This document shows positions 25,249 through 64,000 of a stretch of 64,000 nt of DNA, piece after piece. A program made the translations under genes and the position numbers. Position 1 is the stretch's first letter; every line of letters starts with the position of its first letter. The notes beneath the pieces are model-generated. The model was not told where the DNA came from and searched no databases. It saw only the letters and a program-made list of their open reading frames with translations. Source of the stretch: Anopheles merus (taxonomy: Eukaryota; Arthropoda; Insecta; Diptera; Culicidae); contig NC_054084.1 of NCBI RefSeq assembly GCF_017562075.2, forward strand, positions 36,336,499 through 36,400,498, given 5' to 3'.

Positions 25249-27101
25249 GTCTAGACGCCCCAGATAAAAACCATTTGCAAGGTGCCCTCAACGAAGCTTC
25301 CCCAAAGAAGAATCCCATTTTTCTGCAGAGCTCCAAAGCGAAACGGCACCCATTGAGTGTTGTGCGTACACGGTGCCAGTAAAACGATAAGGCATCGAAA
25401 GAAAAAGGTGGTTTATTTTTAGGCGCGCTTTCCTATCCAAAGTGTTTCGCCGGCCGGCAAGGGTAGAGTTTTCTTGGATTTCGCTACATGAATTACACCG
25501 TATACATCACAGTTTATTCTACGTCAAAATGACCTTGGCTACATTATTTTTGTTAATTGTGGAACGAACAATCATTGGAACGCATCTATTTACGCATTAT
25601 TTTATCCGTTCCATTACAACCACGCGATCACGCGTGCAGCCACGCGGTTGGAAAATGATGTCATTGGCGAAATGAATCCGTTCTTCGGCGCACACGTATG
25701 TGTGTGTTGGTCTCGAAGATGCATAGACGATTGGGGCTGGGGCTCTCTGCTAGTTCTAGACCCTTCTGAGGAAGAAGAAGCATGCTACTCCTCTTCGCTG
25801 GTATCTGCGAAATAATAAGGGAACGTGGCAGGTTGTCGTATGCGATGTTTCGAGCATGGAAGAAAAACAAAAGCCCGACTGTGGTATGGCTTTTTGGACA
25901 GGCAGAAGAACTCCGAAGTGAGTCGTGTGCCATTCTTGTACTGTTTGCAATCGTCAGTTCGCGCATGTAGAATGGCGGAAAGTTAGTTGCAATGAAATCA
26001 CGTGATCGTCTCCCCATTGGCGTTTAATTATCACACTGTTGTATCCACCTTACATTAAATGCGCAACCATTTCAAAATGGCAGGATAACGCACTGCAAAC
26101 AATACACTACACAAATGTGGCGTTGTGTCGGTCCGGCTCTATTTGTGGGCCTGTGCATTTGTAGGGCGTATGGGTGCGCTAGCATGCGTATGCGAGTATG
26201 CGTGAGCGAGTGCGCCAATGTTATTCCCCCGTGGAGTGTTCTGATTGGGCTGGGGCGAATCCTACCACACACACACACACACCAGCAGACCTGCAGGAAC
26301 ACATCTTAACATCCGAAACGTATAAAGCAAGAATTCCGGCTGCCAAAGAAACTATTTCCCGGCCGAGCTCCAAAGTGAGAAGAATTGAAAACTGTGCATC
26401 CAGTATTGTGTGTTTGTGCATATTCATGTGTAGCTAGGGTTTCATACTGCAATCTAAGAAAATTATTTCTTGTCCGCTGTCTGGTCGTCCTAGCGATTGT
26501 GAAATTGTTCATAATTTGCTTTAGTTTCTTCTTCTGTGACGTCTTCTGCAAACATCGACGATGTCGAACACAACATGACATGGTCGTGGTTTGGTGAAAT
26601 TCTACAACTACTTGTTGCCATACGCTTTTGAATTCAGTTTTTATCGAAAGCGCACGACCGTCACGCCATTTTCGCTGTCCTCTGGCTACGACAGACAATG
26701 AAGTCATCCGCAAAATATTCCATTCTAATAAAGATGCAACATATAGTCGCATCACCACACACCGATCAAGTGATCCGCGGCTTCGCTTTGGTGCTTCATT
26801 GTTACGCCATTTTCTCTAGTTCGTGTATGGCGAAGGGCGAAAGCCCTCAATGATGATCGCATTACTACTTCATTCAATCTTTTTATTTTTGGGTTTGTGG
26901 TTGTGATTGTTTGCACTGTACGTTTCTAAGAGAACTTCTTGTTTTACAGAAAATGCAATTGTTTTAGAAAACTCAACGATATACCATTATATTACGACGT
27001 CATAATATTTTTTTAAATTTCCGTCTTCAAATCTCTCTTGTCTACGCAACATATCTAATCCAATGTTTCCTTTGCACTCTCTCTCCCTCTCTCTTCCACA
27101 G

Positions 27102-29482
27102 TATCCGGGAGTACGTACAAATCTAACCAGTGCAATTTTAGCGTGTCAAACGGCGAGTGTGCAATGTGTTGTTAGTTAATTCCTCAGCCCATCTGACTGT
27201 GTGGCGTGGAGGTCTGTGTTTCGTACCCAGTGTGTGTGTGTGCTGATGCTTTTTGCAAATAAAAAGCGTTAACAAAAATCGTTTTAAACTTCAAGACACC
27301 GTGGTCTACACAACCGTGTAGAAATAGAAGAAGATCGACGAGGAATGAGACGACCGGCAGTAGTGCAACGGCTCGATAATAGATTGCCCATCATCATCAT
27401 CATCATCAACGGAAGGTGCTAAGGCTGCCACGACGCGCGTTAGGGTTTGTGTTGTAGCAAAGCGATCGTGTCGCGCGACACTATCATTCATCCTGCCAGC
27501 AGAAGCGAAGATGCTTCCCCGGGACGTAGCATGTGTGCGGGAAAAGGAGTGAGTGGAGTTATGCGTGGAGCTTTGCGTGTGTGCTGCGGCAGGCAGGGGG
27601 GCGCATAACGACGATAAGCGTTAGACTGCTGCCGCTGCTGCTGCTGCTGTACTCCTGGCAGCTGAATGCTTAATGGAGAACGTACTCGTGTGTTGGATGA
27701 TTTGGTTGTTGTGGTAGTAGTAGTAGTGCCTGTCTCTGCTAGAGCGGTGTGCGCAGGGTGTGCATTATTCAAACGCAAACGGCAATACAGTGGCGCGTGT
27801 GTGTGTGAGAGAAAGAGAGAGAGAGAGCAATCCTAGCAAACACGCGTTTGCGGCGGCGTTTTGCGCTAAGGAAACGCGTTGGCGCATCTAAGCAGGCGGC
27901 GATAACGTGCAATATTGAAAATATATAGCCGTCGTTACCCAGCAGCAGTAGCATCTGCCACTCGCTTTAAGGTCGAGATGATGGTGCGTTACACAAGAAC
28001 CCGACCTGTGTACCGTGGTCCGCGTGAATAGTATGTGTGTGGAGTGTGCAATCCGTGAGATGTTAGTCATCCTGCTTCGATAGTACACTGGACACGGCTC
28101 TGTAAAGCAGACATGTACGACGGTGTACAAAGATTTTAACGTGTTTCCTGTGTCCTCTTTGTGTTAACGTTTGTGTGAGTGTAAGTGTATTTGAGTGCGA
28201 GTGCGCGCGCGTCCGTTTAAAGTGTGTGTTTTTCGTTGTTGTTGTTATTATTGTTGTTATTCGGGGCGCTCCGTGCTGCGTTCCGTTTGGCAAACGCGGC
28301 GGGTCGTGTCTGTGTGTTTGTTTGAGCGTTATCACCACACCACCTGCTGCCACCTCGGGGCGGGTGTCTGCGTCGAGTCGGCCGCGCGATTTTTTTGTCG
28401 CCATTCGCGCAGACAGCTCGGCAGCTTTTTAGGCGCAGGCGGTGGCCGCTCTCGTGTACCCTCCCACCCATCCATCCCCCGTGCGCAATGTGGCCGGGTG
28501 TGCTGTGTCTGCAGCAGGAGGGAACCCACCGTGTGCTATCAGCTCACGTAGCGAATGGAAAAGTGTCGTCGCGTGTGCGTGTTTGTGTGTGTGCAATAGA
28601 TCCACTGTTAGTCATCTGGTGAGCACACCTAACAGTATGTGAAGAGTTCCGTGCGGAAGTGATAGAAGAGGAGTAGTAAAGCAAAAAGGAAGCAATGGCT
28701 GGACAGTAAGAGCGTAGTGTTGTGTGCGCGTGTGTCTGTGCGTCGCATGTGGTTTGGATGGGAAGTGAGGCGCGCGTGTCTGACGGAAAGAACGCAACCC
28801 GTGTGTGTTCTGGTGTGTGATAGTGAAACGGAGAGAAATGCTGGAGCATTGTAACGCGACCGGAAAGATAGGTTAGAGTAAAAATAGCAACAACAGCTAC
28901 CGCCTGTAATATAGAAATATAGTGTGTCGCCGATTGTGAAACAACTAGTTGTTGTTTTGGCATTGTGTATAGTTACAATATATCAATTTCTACAACCACT
29001 CGTACGATTAAGTGCTAGTTAAGCTCTAGCCAGCACTGTTTCTTCAACGCTTGTTGTCGGATTGCCTAGCAGCCGACCCTTCAATCAACGGCAGAAGTTT
29101 GACAATTCTCGCCTGCTTTTTTCACTAAAAGTACAAAGCATCACTCCCAGGCAGTGGTGATACCCACCCACACTCACTCTCAACGAACTCATGGGAAACC
29201 GCAGGAAGAGCGGGTCAAGGTGTACTAGCAAACATTCTGTAACGTAACGTAACGGTAACGGTAAGAAGCATTACTAAAGAGGCTAGCAGAGCACAACAAT
29301 AATATAGGCTAGCGAACCAGCGATAGGCTTTTGTGGCACAAAAGTTACAAAAAACAGAGCTACCTTCCTCAAACACCCACCCACCTGGCCCAGCAAGCAG
29401 TGCGAGGAAAGAACGGGCGACGGCTGGGTCGACGTATTTGCGCGCTGCGCTGCTGTACCGCATCAACCGCGCCATCCGGGAC
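27102..29482 (+). other. Probable PTEN 5' leader
   Basis: A pyrimidine tract ending TTCCACAG at 27101 is a good acceptor, and from there to the PTEN start codon the sequence is GC/GT-rich and leader-like. Candidate internal splice signals are a donor AACG-GTAAGA near 29260 and AG acceptors in a C-rich tract near 29394-29400. A short upstream open frame starts at the ATG at 29190. Overlapping open frames on both strands here are not convincing proteins. Confidence 0.45.
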
Positions 29483-62131
<32,649 letters not shown>

Positions 62132-64000
62132 ACGCGCGCGCACGTGTTCTGTGTTCTGCACACAATTTCCTTTTTTTTGCACGCTTTTAGTTGTTTCCAC
62201 TTTTCATTACACTTCTATTCTTTGTGCTGTGCTTAGTTTCCCTCGCTCTTTCTCTCTCTCTCTCTCTCTTTTTTTATCTGCACAATTTAAGAAACATAGC
62301 TACGTACTGGTCACTGCTGGTAGAAAAGGAGGAGAAAATGTACATACACGTATAAAAAAACGCCGCCACCACCACCTCCCTGCACCTTCTTATGCACTTT
62401 TGGAACATTCGCACGCAAACAGCAAAACAAAACTAGACATGAGAGAGAGAGAACGAGAGAGCTTGGATAGGGAAAATCGGGTAAAAGCAAACAATACTCT
62501 ATTGAGAAGATCGGTGTGTGTTTGGTGGTAAGGGAACGGACACGTCGTATGGTGTCCGCGTTATGATTGTAATTAATCGCCTTCAAAAAGCAGACAAGTG
62601 CGGCGAACGGTGTATAAAAAGTGTACATGCATTATTACCACCTTAAGACAACACCACTAAGAAGGAATAGCTGTGTTTTTTGTGTGTATAGAATCCTATG
62701 TACATGTGTACTTGTGAGTGTGTATAGCGCTTAGCTCTGAGTATCATACAAAAGCATACAATTAGATTAGGCGAATATGGCGCAATGGTGATAACGAACA
62801 AATAGTAATCTAGTAACAATCTAACGTAAGACAAATTCGGTAGATTAAGGCGCGCGTGTTTAGTGCAGTAACTTATCGGGGGAGCGGAGCGGGGATAGAT
62901 TCCCCGTGTCATGATCTTCTCCTCATACTGGACAAAAAAATGCGTCGAGTTTCTCTTTCCTACACAAAAACAAAAGAAGCTTCTGCACGTACTTATGCTG
63001 TGCGCGCTCTATACATAGTGTGGTGAGATTACGCTACAAACGTATAACGTAAAATGCATCAATTTCGGTGACCAACACTCTCCGTCGCCGACGACGACAC
63101 TACGATCACGATCGCGATCACCACCGCTACACGACGATTTGATATCAAACAAATAGAGATGCCATCTGGAGGCTGTAGGAAGTTGTTGATTTTTTTTTTG
63201 CTCTTCTTCTAAAACGTCATGCTAATAGTAGGGACAAGGTGTGTAGCTTTTAAGATAATTTACTCTACATAGCGCGAAGAAAAGTAATTGCTATCGGTGT
63301 GGCCATATATTGTTTAGCAATTGAAGTGCGTTGGTGTGTGTGAGTGTCTGTGTGTGTGTTGTTGTTGTAGGCCTGCTAACTCTTGTATCAGGCAGTAAGT
63401 CGGCAAACAACAGCAGAGAGCTTGGGCAGTGTAGGCAAAACCTTGGGGGTGAAAAATAGAATACAACTTAAGTGCAGAGAGGAGATCTTGCGGTGTTCAT
63501 GGTGATCAAGGAAGAAAACACAACAAAACACACACAAACAAAATAATAAGGCTGTGGTATATAAGTTAAATTTCCAAGTTGTATAAACACATACACACGC
63601 GCGTACACACTTTGTTCAAAGCCTCTACACCTTGTGTTCCGTACTACAGTGCGCAGAAGACACGTTTGCAGGAAGGTCCTTCTTTTTTTTTGGTACATTT
63701 TGAATTCAAAAAGTGAAATGTCTTTCACATTATTTGTCTATTAAGCTGCGTTGCTATGCGTTATGGTTAGTTTAAGGGCGCGCGCGCACGTGTGTATCGT
63801 CCTTTACAGGGGTTTTCAGGTGTTCTCATAATTCCTTGATTCTTACTTAGTGGAAATTAACTTTTTATGATAGGAATCTTGCCTGAGGGGGTTTGGACAA
63901 GCTTATTGCAAATAGCTATTGAATTCCTATTGGGAAATTCCAAAAAGCCTACTATAGAGTCCAATTCCCATTGCATAAAGTAAATTTCCCGTAAGAAAGA
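62132..64000. other. Probable 3' UTR or intergenic sequence to the window end
   Basis: T- and AT-rich with CA/GT and CT runs. A 140-codon open frame starting at 62112 in another phase has no recognisable domain. No further gene was identified before the window ends. Confidence 0.5.

Larger units (their letters stand above)
15295..27101. other. Non-coding interval with scattered repeats
   Basis: No coding exon supportable. It holds GA microsatellites (16343-16366), a CT tract (20583-20613), the hAT-like element at 18352-18935, the palindromic MITE at 21160-21681, a TA-flanked MITE at 24516-24871 and a small hAT MITE at 25134-25248. Several open frames of 60-150 codons exist but none has splice context or a recognisable domain. 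If the 15.2-kb exon is part of PTEN, this is its first intron. Confidence 0.5.

Noticed and set aside
63370..63471. Possible phase-1 acceptor (TTGTTGTAG) with a short frame
   Set aside because: The tract is a GTT repeat rather than a pyrimidine tract, and the tail has no motif; likely chance.

Overview
The window is animal nuclear DNA, most likely from a mosquito of the genus Anopheles. The grounds are short coding exons with GT-AG introns separated by long AT-rich non-coding stretches, tRNA-derived SINEs resembling the Anopheles SINE200 family, many MITE-like elements, long (CA)n/(GT)n tracts, and two recognisable insect genes. Species identity is an inference. Nothing bacterial, viral or CRISPR-like is present, and nearly all long open frames outside the two genes are spurious. 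All coding sequence found is on the + strand.

Layout. 1-7337: non-coding, with one SINE. 7338-7964: the last three coding exons of a Kv-channel-interacting-protein-like (KChIP/NCS family) EF-hand calcium sensor; its first exons lie outside the window or were not recognised. 7965-10297: probable long 3' UTR. 10.5-12.6 kb: a nested repeat cluster. 13.2-15.3 kb: GT-rich probable transcribed leader with a candidate distal 5' exon of the next gene. 15.3-27.1 kb: non-coding with several MITEs. 27.1-29.48 kb: probable 5' leader. 29483-62131: the PTEN phosphoinositide 3-phosphatase gene, with six constant coding exons (29483-51739), a seventh exon (52298 onward) and a set of alternative C-terminal coding ends. 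The end of the window is probable 3' UTR or intergenic.

The most interesting biology is the 3' half of PTEN. A phase-1 splice donor at 52814/52815 lies inside a 3-kb open reading frame. If it is not used, the protein runs on to about 1313 residues. If it is used, the same reading phase joins in frame to terminal exons at 58321 (738 aa), at 60836 or 60839 (623 or 622 aa), and to a tiny one at 62112 that adds only G-E-S-T-H-L, a class I PDZ-ligand-like tail (485 aa). The 60836 exon has an unusual 3' splice site: about 350 nt without any AG, three perfect TACTAAC boxes, and a tandem CAG-TAG acceptor. Catalytic domain and C2 core are constant, so the splicing would change tail, localisation signals and partners rather than the enzyme.

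The second theme is mobile DNA: five SINE copies (three with clear target-site duplications), a hAT-like family whose arms are inverted arrays of a TCCGGAGTCG-type minisatellite (four places, one filling most of PTEN intron 6), a 522-bp near-perfect palindromic MITE, other TA-flanked MITEs, a 115-bp hAT MITE, and a three-copy GGGGCC-ended family. All reading was by eye; there was no alignment, database search or transcript evidence.
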